DNA of 58,188 bases from Roseomonas sp. GC11. Lineage in GTDB: Bacteria; Pseudomonadota; Alphaproteobacteria; Acetobacterales; Acetobacteraceae. Below, one piece after another: positions 49,031 through 57,321 of this stretch. Numbering within the stretch: position 1 is the first letter of the stretch; every line of letters begins with the position of its first letter. The translations under genes and the position numbers were made by a program. The notes under the pieces are model-generated. The model was not told the DNA's origin and searched no databases. It saw nothing but the letters and a program-made list of their open reading frames with translations. The stretch spans positions 1 to 58,188 of the forward strand of contig NZ_JANFNY010000031.1 in assembly GCF_024437745.1 (NCBI RefSeq), given 5' to 3'.

Positions 49031-49804
49031 ATGTTGATCCCTGAGACGATTCCCCGCCTTGCCCTGGTCACCGGCGGCGCCCGGCGGCTGGGCCGCGCCA
49101 CCGCCCTGGCCCTGGCCGGTGCCGGCTTCGACATCGCCCTGCATTACGGCCGCAGCGCCACCGAGGCGGAGGCGACGGCGAACGAGATCCGCGCCCTGGG
49201 CCGCCGCGCCATCACCCTCCCCGCCGCGCTGGAGCGCGAGGCGGAGGTGGAGACCCTGCTGCCCGCCGCCACCGCCGCCCTCGGCCCGGTGGGGGTGCTG
49301 GTGAACAACGCCTCCACCTTCGAGCGCGACGAGTGGGATACGGCGACGCGCGAAAGCTGGGATTTCCACCTGGAGCCGAATCTGCGCGCCCCCTTCGTGC
49401 TGGCCCAGGCCTTCGCCCGCGCCCTGCCGGCGGCGGCGGAAGGCGTGATCATCAACATGCTGGACCAGCGGGTGTGGTCGCTGACGCCGCATTTCGTCAC
49501 CTACACCGTCTCCAAGGCGGGGCTGTGGGCGCTGACGCAGAGCCTGGCCCTGGCCCTGGCGCCGCGCATCCGGGTGAATGGCATCGGCCCCGGCCCGGCC
49601 ATCCCGAGCCCGCGCCAGACGGCGGAGCAGTTCGCCGCGCAGGCCGCCAGCACGCCGCTCGGCCGCGGCACCAGCCCGGAGGAGGTGGCGCGCGCCGTGC
49701 TCGCCATCCTCGCCCTGCCGGCGATGACGGGGCAGATGATCGCGCTGGATGGCGGGCAGCACTTGCAATGGTCCCCCTCCCGGGGTCAGACCCTGCCGGA
49801 ATGA
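49031..49804 (+). CDS. SDR, probable pteridine reductase (FolM-like)
   Basis: A 257-aa SDR. The cofactor motif is VTGGARRLGRATALAL, with the Arg-rich GGARR variant of NADPH-dependent pteridine reductases. NNAST replaces NNAG, as in FolM and PTR1. YTVSKAG supplies Tyr and Lys. Substrate class is inferred from these features and from overlap (ATGA, 49801-49804) with folB. It would reduce dihydrobiopterin- or dihydromonapterin-like pterins to tetrahydro forms. The ATG at 49031 starts the fold directly; no clear ribosome-binding site is visible. Confidence 0.85.
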   Translation: MLIPETIPRLALVTGGARRLGRATALALAGAGFDIALHYGRSATEAEATANEIRALGRRAITLPAALEREAEVETLLPAATAALGPVGVLVNNASTFERDEWDTATRESWDFHLEPNLRAPFVLAQAFARALPAAAEGVIINMLDQRVWSLTPHFVTYTVSKAGLWALTQSLALALAPRIRVNGIGPGPAIPSPRQTAEQFAAQAASTPLGRGTSPEEVARAVLAILALPAMTGQMIALDGGQHLQWSPSRGQTLPE

Positions 49805-50196
49805 GCTTCTCCCCTGATGCCGCGCGCGGGCTGCGGCGTATCCTCGTCCGCCGCCTGGCGGTGGACGCCCGCATCGGGATCTACCCGCATGAGGAAGCCG
49901 CGCCGCAACGCGTGCTGATCGATGTCGAGCTGCTGGCCGAGGACGATGCCGCCCCCCACGGGGTGGGCGAGGACCGGCTGGAGCGCGTGGTGGATTATGA
50001 GGCGGTGGCCAACACCGCCCGGCGCATCGCGCTGGAAGGCCATGTCCGGCTGGCGGAGACGCTGGCCGAGCGCATCGCCTGCGCCGTGCTGGCGGGGGAC
50101 CGGCGCATCGCCGCCGCGCGGGTGACGGTGGAGAAGCCGGACATCATCGCCGATGTCGCCGCCGTGGGGGTCACGGTGGAGCGGCTGCGCGCCTGA
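49801..50196 (+). CDS. folB: Dihydroneopterin aldolase
   Basis: A 131-aa FolB/FolX-family protein. It contains RILVRRLAVDARIGIYPHEEAAPQRVLIDVELL, the family's opening with the substrate Glu. Then VVDYEAVANTARRIALEGHVRLAETLAERIACAVL, the conserved block with catalytic Tyr/Lys positions, and VTVEKPDI. It cleaves dihydroneopterin to 6-hydroxymethyl-dihydropterin in folate synthesis, or epimerises the triphosphate (FolX). The start overlaps the SDR stop. Confidence 0.9.
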   Translation: MSFSPDAARGLRRILVRRLAVDARIGIYPHEEAAPQRVLIDVELLAEDDAAPHGVGEDRLERVVDYEAVANTARRIALEGHVRLAETLAERIACAVLAGDRRIAAARVTVEKPDIIADVAAVGVTVERLRA

Positions 50197-50839
50197 CCGA
50201 GGCCCCGCCTCCGGGGCACCCCCCCTGGGGTTGTAAAATCCCGTTACAGGACAGGGGCTTGCGGAAGATTCCCACAGCCCCTTCCACATCCTCATCCACG
50301 GTTTCGGTGGAAAACCCTGGGGCCGGGGGGCAGCGGCCCGCCCCTCAGCCCGCCCCCCTGCCCGCCCCTGGCCCCCCATGCCAAGGCTTCATGCTGCGCT
50401 GCACAGGGCCTAGGCAGAATGGCCCCCAAACTGTTGCGCCCCCGCTCCGGAGGCGCTTTCGCGGGCGGCGGAGGGGCCGGCCCCTGGCCCGGGGTGAGGG
50501 TACGATTCGGCGGCCCGGCCCCGCGCGCCCACCGCCGGGGATGCGAAAAGGCCAGTTGGGACAGGGTTTTGTCCACCGCTCATTTCACATCTGAAGAGTG
50601 AACTCTGCGTCAATGGCATTGTTGAACTTGACGCCCTGTCGCGGCGCAAAAATCCGATAAATCATTCTACATCAATAACTTAAAAAAATGCCCAAAGCAT
50701 GAGCATCCCCATGTGACCCGCAGATGACAGCCATTTAGGAGGGTTAACCCCAACCCCATCCACAGGTTTATCCACAGCTTCGGTGGACAACTTCCGCGTG
50801 GGCCTTGAGCGGCGGGCGCCGGCGTGGTTCACCCCGCCC
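50197..50839. other. Candidate replication origin region (DnaA boxes, AT-rich stretch, IHF-like site)
   Basis: The longest gap without a gene. A perfect DnaA box TTATCCACA is at 50768-50776. Near matches are at 50280, 50292, 50569 (TTGTCCACC), 50756 (CCATCCACA), and on the minus strand at 50306-50314 and 50782-50790. Two 23-bp units (50292-50314 and 50768-50790), identical at 19 positions, each carry two boxes in opposite orientation. Between them 50647-50700 is about 28 % GC and has an IHF-like CATCAATAACTTA at 50670-50682. Inverted repeats AGAGT-GA-ACTCT (50595-50606) and GCGTCAA/TTGACGC (50607-50634) adjoin. GANTC sites occur at 50267 and 50514. Origin function is inferred; a regulatory region of uvrC is the alternative. 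Confidence 0.45.
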
Positions 50840-52963
50840 ATGCAGGACACGCCGCCACGGGAGAGACCAGGGGAGACGCCCGAAACACCGGCCCCGGGGA
50901 GGACGTCAGACGGGCTGGCCGAGGGGCAGACCGGTGAACAGGCCGGGACGCGCGCCGAGGGCGCCGCGGAAGATCAGCCGGAGGCCCCTGCCTCCCCCGC
51001 GGCGGAAGGCCCGGTGATGGAGGGGGTGGCCGTCATCGAGGCGGCGCTGGCCACCATGCCCTTCTCCCCCGGCGTCTACCGGATGCTCGATGCGAAGGGC
51101 GAGGCGCTCTATGTCGGCAAGGCGCGCAGCCTGAAGAAGCGCGTGGTGGCCTATACCCAGCTCGCCCGGCTGCCGGAGCGGCTGCGCCGCATGGTGCACG
51201 CCACGCGGCGGATGGAGATCATCACCACCGGCAGCGAGGCCGAGGCGCTGCTGCTGGAAGCCAACCTCATCAAGAAGCTGCGGCCGCGCTTCAACATCGT
51301 GCTGCGGGACGACAAGTCCTATCCCTGGCTGGTGATCACCGAGGACCACCCCTACCCGCAGATCGCCAAGCACCGGGGGGAGAAGCGCAAGGGCGCCAGC
51401 TACTGGGGCCCCTTCGCCAGCGCCTGGGCGGTGGATCAGACGCTGACGGCGCTGCAGAAGGTTTTCCTGCTGCGCTCCTGCCGCGACACGGTGTTCGACA
51501 GCCGGGACCGCCCCTGCCTGCTGCACCAGATCAAGCGCTGCTCCGCCCCCTGCGTCGGGCGCATCAGCGAGGCGGACTATGGCGCGCTGGTGAAGGACTC
51601 GAAAAAATTCCTCTCCGGCGAGACGCCCTCGGTGCAGAAGGCGCTGGCGGTGGAGATGGAGCAGGCGGCGGCCAATCTCGAATTCGAGCGCGCCGCCGCG
51701 CTGCGCGACCGCATCCGCGGCCTGACGCATGTGCAGGGGCAGAATGCCATCAACCTCGACGGGGTGGGCGATGCCGATGTCATCGCCCTGCACCAGATCG
51801 CCGGGCAGTCCTGCGTCCAGGTGTTCTTCTTCCGGGGCGGGCGGAACAATGGCAACCGCTCCTTCTTCCCCTCCCACCTGAAGGACGACGCGGCACCGGA
51901 GGAGGTGCTCTCCGCCTTCCTGGCGCAGCTTTACGACGACCTGCCGCCGCCGCCGCTGCTGCTGCTCTCCCACGCCCTGCCCGATGCCGGGCTGATCGCC
52001 GAGGCGCTGGCGCTCAAGGCCGGGCGCCGGGTGGAGCTGCACGCGCCGCAGCGCGGCGAGAAGCGCGTGGCCGTCGAGCACGCCGCCACCAATGCGCGCG
52101 AGGCGCTGGAGCGCCGCCTGGCCGAGGGCACCGCCCAGCGCGCGCTGCTGGAGGGCGTGGCGCAGCTTTTTGACCTGCCGGAGACGCCGCGCCGCATCGA
52201 GATCTATGACAACAGCCACATCCAGGGCAGCCACGCCTATGGCGTGATGGTGGTGGCCGGGCCGGAGGGTTTTCTCAAGGCGGCCTACCGCAAATACGCC
52301 ATCCAGGGCGGCGCGGCGCCCACCCCCGCCTCTCCTGCACCCGCCCCTGCCCGCCCCGCCGCGCCGGGAGGGGGCGACCGCACCGCCAGCGGCGGCGGCG
52401 ATGATTTCGCCATGATGCGCGAGGTCTTCGAGCGCCGCTTCGGCCGCGCCCTGAAGGAGGACCCGGAGCGCCAGGGCGAGGGCTGGCCGGACCTCGTGCT
52501 GATCGATGGCGGCGCCGGTCAGCTTTCCGCCGCCCGCGCCGTGATGGCGGAGCTGGGGCTGGAGGATCTCGCCCTCGTCGCCGTCGCCAAGGGGCCGGAC
52601 CGTGATGCCGGGCGCGAATGGTTCCACCGCGAGGGCCACCCGCCCCTGCAATTGCCGCCGCGCGACCCGGTGCTCTATTATCTGCAAAGGCTGCGGGACG
52701 AGGCGCACCGCTTCGCCATCACCACCCACCGCGCCGGGCGCAGCAAGGCCATCACCCGCAGCGAGCTGGACGAGATCCCCGGCGTCGGCAGCGCCATCAA
52801 GCGGCGGCTGCTGAACCATTTCGGCTCGGCGCGCGGGGTGCGGCAGGCGGGGCTGGAGGATCTGCAAAATTGCCCGGGCATCGGCCCGGCCATGGCCACA
52901 CGCATCCATGAGCATTTCCACCCTGGCGCCGCCGGGGCTAATTTGGGAAAGCCTCCACGGTAA
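50840..52963 (+). CDS. uvrC: Excinuclease ABC subunit C
   Basis: About 707 aa from ATG 50840. The GIY-YIG nuclease starts near residue 67 ([28 protein letters not shown]). UVR domain: [29 protein letters not shown]. The RNase H-like C-terminal nuclease has [22 protein letters not shown] and [14 protein letters not shown], broken by a Pro/Ala/Gly-rich insert after AIQGGAAP. A HhH2 domain ends it. The first 59 residues are acidic and Pro/Gly-rich and not part of the family. An ATG at 51017 with GGAAGG upstream would remove them and may be the true start. It incises DNA at both sides of a lesion with UvrB. Confidence 0.93.
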   Translation: MQDTPPRERPGETPETPAPGRTSDGLAEGQTGEQAGTRAEGAAEDQPEAPASPAAEGPVMEGVAVIEAALATMPFSPGVYRMLDAKGEALYVGKARSLKKRVVAYTQLARLPERLRRMVHATRRMEIITTGSEAEALLLEANLIKKLRPRFNIVLRDDKSYPWLVITEDHPYPQIAKHRGEKRKGASYWGPFASAWAVDQTLTALQKVFLLRSCRDTVFDSRDRPCLLHQIKRCSAPCVGRISEADYGALVKDSKKFLSGETPSVQKALAVEMEQAAANLEFERAAALRDRIRGLTHVQGQNAINLDGVGDADVIALHQIAGQSCVQVFFFRGGRNNGNRSFFPSHLKDDAAPEEVLSAFLAQLYDDLPPPPLLLLSHALPDAGLIAEALALKAGRRVELHAPQRGEKRVAVEHAATNAREALERRLAEGTAQRALLEGVAQLFDLPETPRRIEIYDNSHIQGSHAYGVMVVAGPEGFLKAAYRKYAIQGGAAPTPASPAPAPARPAAPGGGDRTASGGGDDFAMMREVFERRFGRALKEDPERQGEGWPDLVLIDGGAGQLSAARAVMAELGLEDLALVAVAKGPDRDAGREWFHREGHPPLQLPPRDPVLYYLQRLRDEAHRFAITTHRAGRSKAITRSELDEIPGVGSAIKRRLLNHFGSARGVRQAGLEDLQNCPGIGPAMATRIHEHFHPGAAGANLGKPPR

Positions 52964-53014
52964 CACCGCCCCGGAAAGACCCACCGGGCCGCCCAGCGGG
53001 AAGAGACCGAAGCC

Positions 53015-53629
53015 TTGCCGACAGACCTGCCGAACCTCCTGACCCTGTCCCGTATCGCGGCGGTGCCCGTCCTGGTGCTGCTGGCTGCGCTGCGCCTGCC
53101 CTGGGGGGATGTGGCGGCCTGCGCCCTGTTCTCCGCCGCCGCCATCACCGACTATTTCGATGGCAAGATCGCGCGCGAGCGGCAGCTGATCTCCGCCTTC
53201 GGCCGCATGCTGGACCCGATCGCGGACAAGCTGCTGGTCGCCGCGGCGCTGATGCTGCTGGCCGGGCTTGGGCGGCTCTCGCTGCTCGGGCTGCTGCCGG
53301 CCATTGTCATCATGCTGCGGGAGATCCTGGTCTCGGGCCTGCGCGAATATCTGGCCGGGCTGGCCGTCGGCCTGCCGGTGACGCGGCTGGCCAAGTGGAA
53401 GACGGGTGTGCAGATGACGGCGCTCGGCGTGCTACTGGCCGGCGATACGGGCGCGCGGGCGCTCGGCCTCGGCTTCCTGCCCGTGGGCTGGATCGGCGAG
53501 GCGCTGCTCTGGCTGGCCGCCGCGCTGACCATGCTGACGGGCTGGGACTATCTGCGCGCCGGGCTGCGCCATGCCGGGGAGCAGGACATGGCGCGCGACG
53601 GCGCGGCCAAGCAGCTCTCCCGCCCTTGA
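53015..53629 (+). CDS. pgsA: CDP-diacylglycerol-glycerol-3-phosphate 3-phosphatidyltransferase
   Basis: A 204-aa membrane enzyme. The CDP-alcohol phosphotransferase motif D-x2-DG-x2-AR-x8-G-x3-D-x3-D is complete in DYFDGKIARERQLISAFG and RMLDPIADK. About five membrane segments follow (LLVAAALMLLAG, LLGLLPAIVIML, LLWLAAALTML). It makes phosphatidylglycerol phosphate, the precursor of PG and cardiolipin. The start is TTG 53015, with GGGAAGAG upstream. It follows uvrC by 51 bp, the same order as in many proteobacteria. Confidence 0.93.
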   Translation: MPTDLPNLLTLSRIAAVPVLVLLAALRLPWGDVAACALFSAAAITDYFDGKIARERQLISAFGRMLDPIADKLLVAAALMLLAGLGRLSLLGLLPAIVIMLREILVSGLREYLAGLAVGLPVTRLAKWKTGVQMTALGVLLAGDTGARALGLGFLPVGWIGEALLWLAAALTMLTGWDYLRAGLRHAGEQDMARDGAAKQLSRP

Positions 53630-53661
53630 GGCCCCCCCCCTTGAGGCACCCCCCTTGAGGC
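53623..53661. repeat. Three CCCTTGAGGC repeats over the pgsA stop
   Basis: CCCTTGAGGC occurs at 53623, 53638 and 53652. The first copy contains the pgsA TGA stop codon, so the repeats extend the DNA right after it. Probably slippage; no function suggested. Confidence 0.6.
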
Positions 53662-53714
53662 ACAGGGTCCGCGCCCGCATCTCTGCGGGGAGAATGGGAT
53701 ATCAGGAGGGGCCG

Positions 53715-54266
53715 ATGGCACGCGCCGGACGAATCGGGATGGTGGCGGGGATGGGCGTGGCGGCGGCGCTGCTGGGCGGCTGCGTCCCGCCGGACAGCCG
53801 CGCCGGCCTGCCGGCGGAGAGCCTGACGGTGCAGCGGGTGCTGGGCCAGCCGGCGGAGGTGGCGCCGCTGCTGCCGGCGCCCGGCAATGTCTGGCCCGCC
53901 GCCGGGGAAGCCCCGCCCCCCAGCCCCGGCAACCGCGACCTGCGCCCGCGCGAGGGCCAGCCGGCGCCGCGCAGCCATGGCAGCGCCACGCCGCCCGAGC
54001 TGCTGGCGCCCGGCACCCCCGCCGGGCGGGCCGCGCCGGCCGCCGCGCCGCCCACACCCACTCCTGCCCTGACCGCGCCGGACCGCCGTGCCGGGGGGCA
54101 GGTGATCCACACGCCGCAGGGCCCCGTGATCACCGCCACCGGCGGGCCGGGCTATGCCACCTACAATTCGCCGGGCGGTGGCTCGGGCATCGCCATCCCG
54201 CAGGGGGCCACCACGCTGCTGCTGGGCGCGGATGGCAGCGTCCGCCAGGTGCCGGCGGCACGCTGA
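53715..54266 (+). CDS. Pro-rich lipoprotein of unknown function
   Basis: A 183-aa protein from ATG 53715, after a perfect AGGAGG. The signal peptide has a lipobox, LLGGC, so Cys at about residue 23 would be lipidated. The mature part is rich in Pro, Ala and Gly (EAPPPSPGNRD, PAAAPPTPTPAL) and probably disordered; the last 50 residues (GQVIHTPQGPVITATGGPGYATYNSPGGG) are more ordered in look. Family not recognised. Its TGA overlaps the moaD ATG, so it is translated together with molybdopterin genes without an obvious functional link. Confidence 0.7.
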   Translation: MARAGRIGMVAGMGVAAALLGGCVPPDSRAGLPAESLTVQRVLGQPAEVAPLLPAPGNVWPAAGEAPPPSPGNRDLRPREGQPAPRSHGSATPPELLAPGTPAGRAAPAAAPPTPTPALTAPDRRAGGQVIHTPQGPVITATGGPGYATYNSPGGGSGIAIPQGATTLLLGADGSVRQVPAAR

Positions 54267-54523
54267 TGGCGGTCCAGATCCTCTATTTCGCCTGGGTGCG
54301 GCAGAAGGCCGGCACGGGCGCCGAGCGGCTGGACCTGCCGGAAGGCGTCACCGATGTGGCGGGGCTGATGGCGCATCTCGCCACGCGCAGCCCCGGCCAT
54401 GCCGCCGCCTTCGCCCAGGCACGGCAGATCCGCGCCGCGGTGAACCAGGAATTCCGCCCGCCCTCCCACCCGGTGGCGGATGGGGATGAGGTGGCCTTCT
54501 TCCCCCCCGTGACGGGCGGCTGA
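54266..54523 (+). CDS. moaD: Molybdopterin synthase sulfur carrier subunit
   Basis: An 85-aa ubiquitin-like protein ending in the essential Gly-Gly (FFPPVTGG) that is adenylated and thiocarboxylated. ILYFAWVRQKAGTGAERLDLP starts the MoaD fold, and EVAFFPPVTGG its end. It donates sulfur to convert cPMP to molybdopterin with MoaE. The ATG overlaps the lipoprotein stop, and moaE starts 1 bp after its own stop. Confidence 0.94.
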   Translation: MAVQILYFAWVRQKAGTGAERLDLPEGVTDVAGLMAHLATRSPGHAAAFAQARQIRAAVNQEFRPPSHPVADGDEVAFFPPVTGG

Positions 54524-54524
54524 G

Positions 54525-54989
54525 ATGGCGCGCATCCTGGTCCAGGAAGAGGCTTTCGACGCGGCGGCGGAGGCGGCGGCGCTCGCCGCCGGGCGGGTGG
54601 ATGTGGGCGGCATCGCCAGCTTCACCGGGCTGTGCCGGGCGGATGACGGCATCAGCGCCCTGGTGCTGGAACACTATCCCGGCATGACGGAAAAGGCCCT
54701 GGCCGGCATCGCCGCCGAGGCCGAGGCGCGCTGGCCGCTGACGGGCTGCACCATCATCCACCGCGTCGGCCGCATCCGGCCGGGGGAGCCGATCGTGCTG
54801 GTGCTGGCTGCCTCGGCCCACCGCACAGCGGCGCTGGAGGCCTGCGCCTTCCTGATCGACTGGCTGAAGACCGGCGCGCCCTTCTGGAAGCGCGAGGAAT
54901 TCGCCGACGGGTCGGAACGCTGGGTCGAGGCGAAGGCGAGCGACGACGCCGCCACAGCCAAGTGGCAGGCAGGGGGTGCTGCCCCCTGA
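54525..54989 (+). CDS. moaE: Molybdopterin synthase catalytic subunit
   Basis: A 154-aa MoaE. Family blocks are VGGIASFTGLCRADDGISALVLEHYPGMTEKAL, the catalytic-site RVGRIRPGEPIVLVLAASAHRTAALEAC, and FLIDWLKTGAPFWKREEF with the active-site Lys residues. It joins two sulfurs from MoaD to cPMP. The last residues (QAGGAAP) are encoded by a GC-rich hairpin of the repeat that overlaps the stop codon. Confidence 0.94.
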   Translation: MARILVQEEAFDAAAEAAALAAGRVDVGGIASFTGLCRADDGISALVLEHYPGMTEKALAGIAAEAEARWPLTGCTIIHRVGRIRPGEPIVLVLAASAHRTAALEACAFLIDWLKTGAPFWKREEFADGSERWVEAKASDDAATAKWQAGGAAP

Positions 54990-55083
54990 CCCCCGCCGGG
55001 GTGGCAGGGCCACCCCATACTTCCTTTGGGGACCCCGCCATCCGTTTCGCGTCCCGCCTGAACGGGAGACGGCGGCAGCCTGA
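54967..55083. repeat. Composite repeat after moaE (GC hairpin, CCGGGGTGG block, variant core)
   Basis: CAGGGGGTGCTGCCCCCTG overlaps the moaE stop. Next comes GACCCCCGCCGGGGTGGCAGGGCC, related to the left-edge repeat (50-110), and a GGGGACCCCGCC block. At 55051-55083 the core GCGTCCCGCCTGAACGGGA is followed by GACGGCGGCAGCC. This is the reverse complement of the variant core of elements B, D, E and F, here without the AT-rich flanks. Confidence 0.65.
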
Positions 55084-55102
55084 CAGAAAAAGATGATGGG
55101 GG

Positions 55103-55136
55103 TCTGGGGGAAGAATTCCTTCTTCCCCCAGATTTT
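55103..55136. terminator. Bidirectional Rho-independent terminator moaE / NAD(P)-binding gene
   Basis: A 13-bp perfect stem TCTGGGGGAAGAA-TTCC-TTCTTCCCCCAGA followed by TTTT. The other strand has AAAAAGATGATGG before the stem, that is a T-tract for minus-strand transcripts. It has the same TTCC loop and GGGGGAA arm as the terminator at 33105. Confidence 0.85.
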
Positions 55137-55138
55137 CC

Positions 55139-55975
55139 TCAGAAGGTTTCTTTCAGCCCTTCTTCCAGTTCCCGCGGCTCCACCCCGAGTTCGCGCCGCA
55201 TGGGCGTGATATCGAAAGCCTTATCCTCGGTGAGGCGGCGGATTTCATCGGGGCCGATATCCGGCAGGCCGGGCAGCAGGCGGGTGAGCGGCGCGAGGGC
55301 GCGCAGGGGGGCCATGGGCACGCTCAGCACGGGCGGGGCGCGCAGCCCCGCCGCGCGGGCCACGCTGGCCAGGAAGTCCCGATAGGCCAGCGGGCGCGGC
55401 CCGGCGATGACCAGGGCCTGCGGCCCTGCCCAGTCCCGCGCCAGGGCGGCGAGCAGGCTGGCCGTCACATCCCCCTGGTGGATCGGCTGCACCAGGGCGC
55501 GGCCGCCGCCGGGCAGCGGCGCCACCGGCAGGCGGCGCAGCAGGGCGGCCAGGCGCTGGACGTTGTTCTCCCCCTGGGCGCCGTAGATCATGGTGGGGTG
55601 CAGGATCACGCCGCGCCGGCCGCTGGCCAGCAGGGCGGCCTCTCCGGCCCGGACGCCATCGCCATGCGCGTCCGGCCAGCGGGAGAAGCGGCGGGTGGAG
55701 CCCATCAGCACGATCTGCGCGGCTTCCGGCGCGGCGGCCAGGATGGCGCCGGCCCAGCGGGCATGGGCGGTGCTGGCCACCCGCGTGGCCCCGGCCAGGG
55801 CGGCGCGCAGGGCCGCGGCATCCTCAAGCGTGGCGAGGCGCGGCGTGCCGGGCAGGCCGGTGGCCGCCCAGCGCGCCGCATCGCGCACCACGGGGGTGAA
55901 GGCCATGCCGCGCGCCAGCAGCGCCCGGCACAGCGCCGCCCCCGAGCGGCCGGAGGCGCCGATGACGGCGATCAC
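55139..55975 (-). CDS. NAD(P)-binding (atypical SDR) protein
   Basis: A 278-aa protein from GTG 55975, which overlaps the gltX TGA (GTGA). The N-terminal motif is VIAVIGASGRSGAALCRALL, typical of NAD(P)H-binding NmrA-like or epimerase-like SDRs. Later blocks are VLMGSTRRFSRWPD, ILHPTMIYGAQGENNVQRLAALLRRLP, VQPIHQGDVTASLLAAL and ITPMRRELGVEPRELEEGL, resembling complex I assembly-type or nucleoside-diphosphate-sugar epimerases. No reaction can be named. It is the last gene of the nadE-gltX operon. Confidence 0.82.
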   Translation of the reverse strand: MIAVIGASGRSGAALCRALLARGMAFTPVVRDAARWAATGLPGTPRLATLEDAAALRAALAGATRVASTAHARWAGAILAAAPEAAQIVLMGSTRRFSRWPDAHGDGVRAGEAALLASGRRGVILHPTMIYGAQGENNVQRLAALLRRLPVAPLPGGGRALVQPIHQGDVTASLLAALARDWAGPQALVIAGPRPLAYRDFLASVARAAGLRAPPVLSVPMAPLRALAPLTRLLPGLPDIGPDEIRRLTEDKAFDITPMRRELGVEPRELEEGLKETF

Positions 55976-57321
55976 GCGCCCGCCATCGCCTTCTGGGCAG
56001 CCTGCCGCAGCCGGGCCTCGGCGCGCTCCCGGCCGATGACGGGGAGGAAGAGGCGCAGTTCCGGCCCATGCTCCTCGCCGGTCAGGGCGCGGCGGAGCGG
56101 GAGGAAGAGCGCCTTGCCCTTGCGCCCCGTGGCGGCGCCCAGCGCCTTGACCCAGGCGCCCCAGGTCTCGTCCGACCAGGGGGCGGGCGGCAGGTGCTCC
56201 AGCGCGGCGCGCAGGAATTCCGCTTCCTCCGGCTGGGCGGGCGGGGTGAGCGGGCCCTGGGCCACCTCCCACCAGTCCCGCGCCTCGGCCAGCAGGTCGA
56301 GATTGCCGCGCACGGAGAGCCAGAAGGCTTCCCCCGCGCCCTCGGGCAGGCGGTCCTTCACCGTGGCGTAGTCCAGCCCGTGCAGGTAGCGGCGGTTGAG
56401 GCCGAGCAGCTGCGCCGGGTCGAAGCGCGCCGTGCTCTTCGAAATGCGGCCGAGGTCGAAGCCCGGCACCAGTTCCGCCGGTGGCGCCGCCACCGGGTCG
56501 GCCGAGGAGCCGAGGGCCGCGAGGTAGCCGACCAGCGCCGCCGGCTCGATGCCATCGCGGCGCAGCTGGCGCAGGCCCATGGAGCCGAGGCGCTTGGAAA
56601 GCGGCCCGCCCTCGGCATCGGTCAGCAGCGGCAGATGGGCGAATCGGATGGCGCAGGGCCGGCCACTCAGCGCCTCCAGGATGTCGATCTGCACGCCGGT
56701 GTTGGTGACGTGGTCCTCGCCCCGGATGATGTGGGTGATGCCCGTCTCCAGATCATCCACCACCGAGGTGAAGGTGTAGAGGAAGGAGCCGTCGGCGCGC
56801 ACCAGCACGGGGTCGGAGATCGGCGGCAGCTTCACCTGGCGGCGGCCGAGGACGCCATCCTGCCACTCCACCGTGCGGGTGGAGAGCTTGAAGCGCCAAT
56901 AGGGCTGCTTGCCATTGGCCAGGGCGCGCTCGAGCTGGTCCGGTGTCATCTTCAGCGCGGCGCGGTCATAGACGGGCGGGCGGCCCTGCTTCTGGCGCTG
57001 CTCGCGCTTGAAGCGGAGTTCCTCCTCGGACTCGAGGCAGGGGTAGAGCAGGCCACTTTTCTTCAGTTTTTCCGCCGCCGCCTCATAGCGGGCGAGGCGG
57101 TCGGTCTGCCGGAAGCTCTCATCCCAGTCGAGGCCGAGCCAGCGCAGGTCCTCCTCGATGCCGGCGGCGTATTCGGGCTTGCTGCGCTCGGTGTCGGTGT
57201 CGTCGAGGCGCAGGATGAAGCGGCCGCCCTGGCGGCGCGCGACCAGCCAGTTGGCCACGGCGACGCGGGCGTTGCCGACATGCAGATAGCCCGTCGGGCT
57301 CGGGGCGAAGCGAAGCTTCAT
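55972..57321 (-). CDS. gltX: Glutamyl-tRNA synthetase (second alphaproteobacterial type)
   Basis: A 449-aa class I synthetase. HIGH motif variant GYLHVGNAR, KMSKS variant PLSKRLGS, and the family blocks RFILRLDDTDTERS, YRGED in THIIRGEDHVTNT. Length and motifs fit the second GluRS that many alphaproteobacteria carry, which differs in tRNA range (it may charge tRNA-Gln or only tRNA-Glu). It attaches Glu to tRNA using ATP. Its ATG overlaps the hypothetical gene's stop (ATGA at 57318-57321), and its stop overlaps the next GTG. Confidence 0.93.
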   Translation of the reverse strand: MKLRFAPSPTGYLHVGNARVAVANWLVARRQGGRFILRLDDTDTERSKPEYAAGIEEDLRWLGLDWDESFRQTDRLARYEAAAEKLKKSGLLYPCLESEEELRFKREQRQKQGRPPVYDRAALKMTPDQLERALANGKQPYWRFKLSTRTVEWQDGVLGRRQVKLPPISDPVLVRADGSFLYTFTSVVDDLETGITHIIRGEDHVTNTGVQIDILEALSGRPCAIRFAHLPLLTDAEGGPLSKRLGSMGLRQLRRDGIEPAALVGYLAALGSSADPVAAPPAELVPGFDLGRISKSTARFDPAQLLGLNRRYLHGLDYATVKDRLPEGAGEAFWLSVRGNLDLLAEARDWWEVAQGPLTPPAQPEEAEFLRAALEHLPPAPWSDETWGAWVKALGAATGRKGKALFLPLRRALTGEEHGPELRLFLPVIGRERAEARLRQAAQKAMAGA

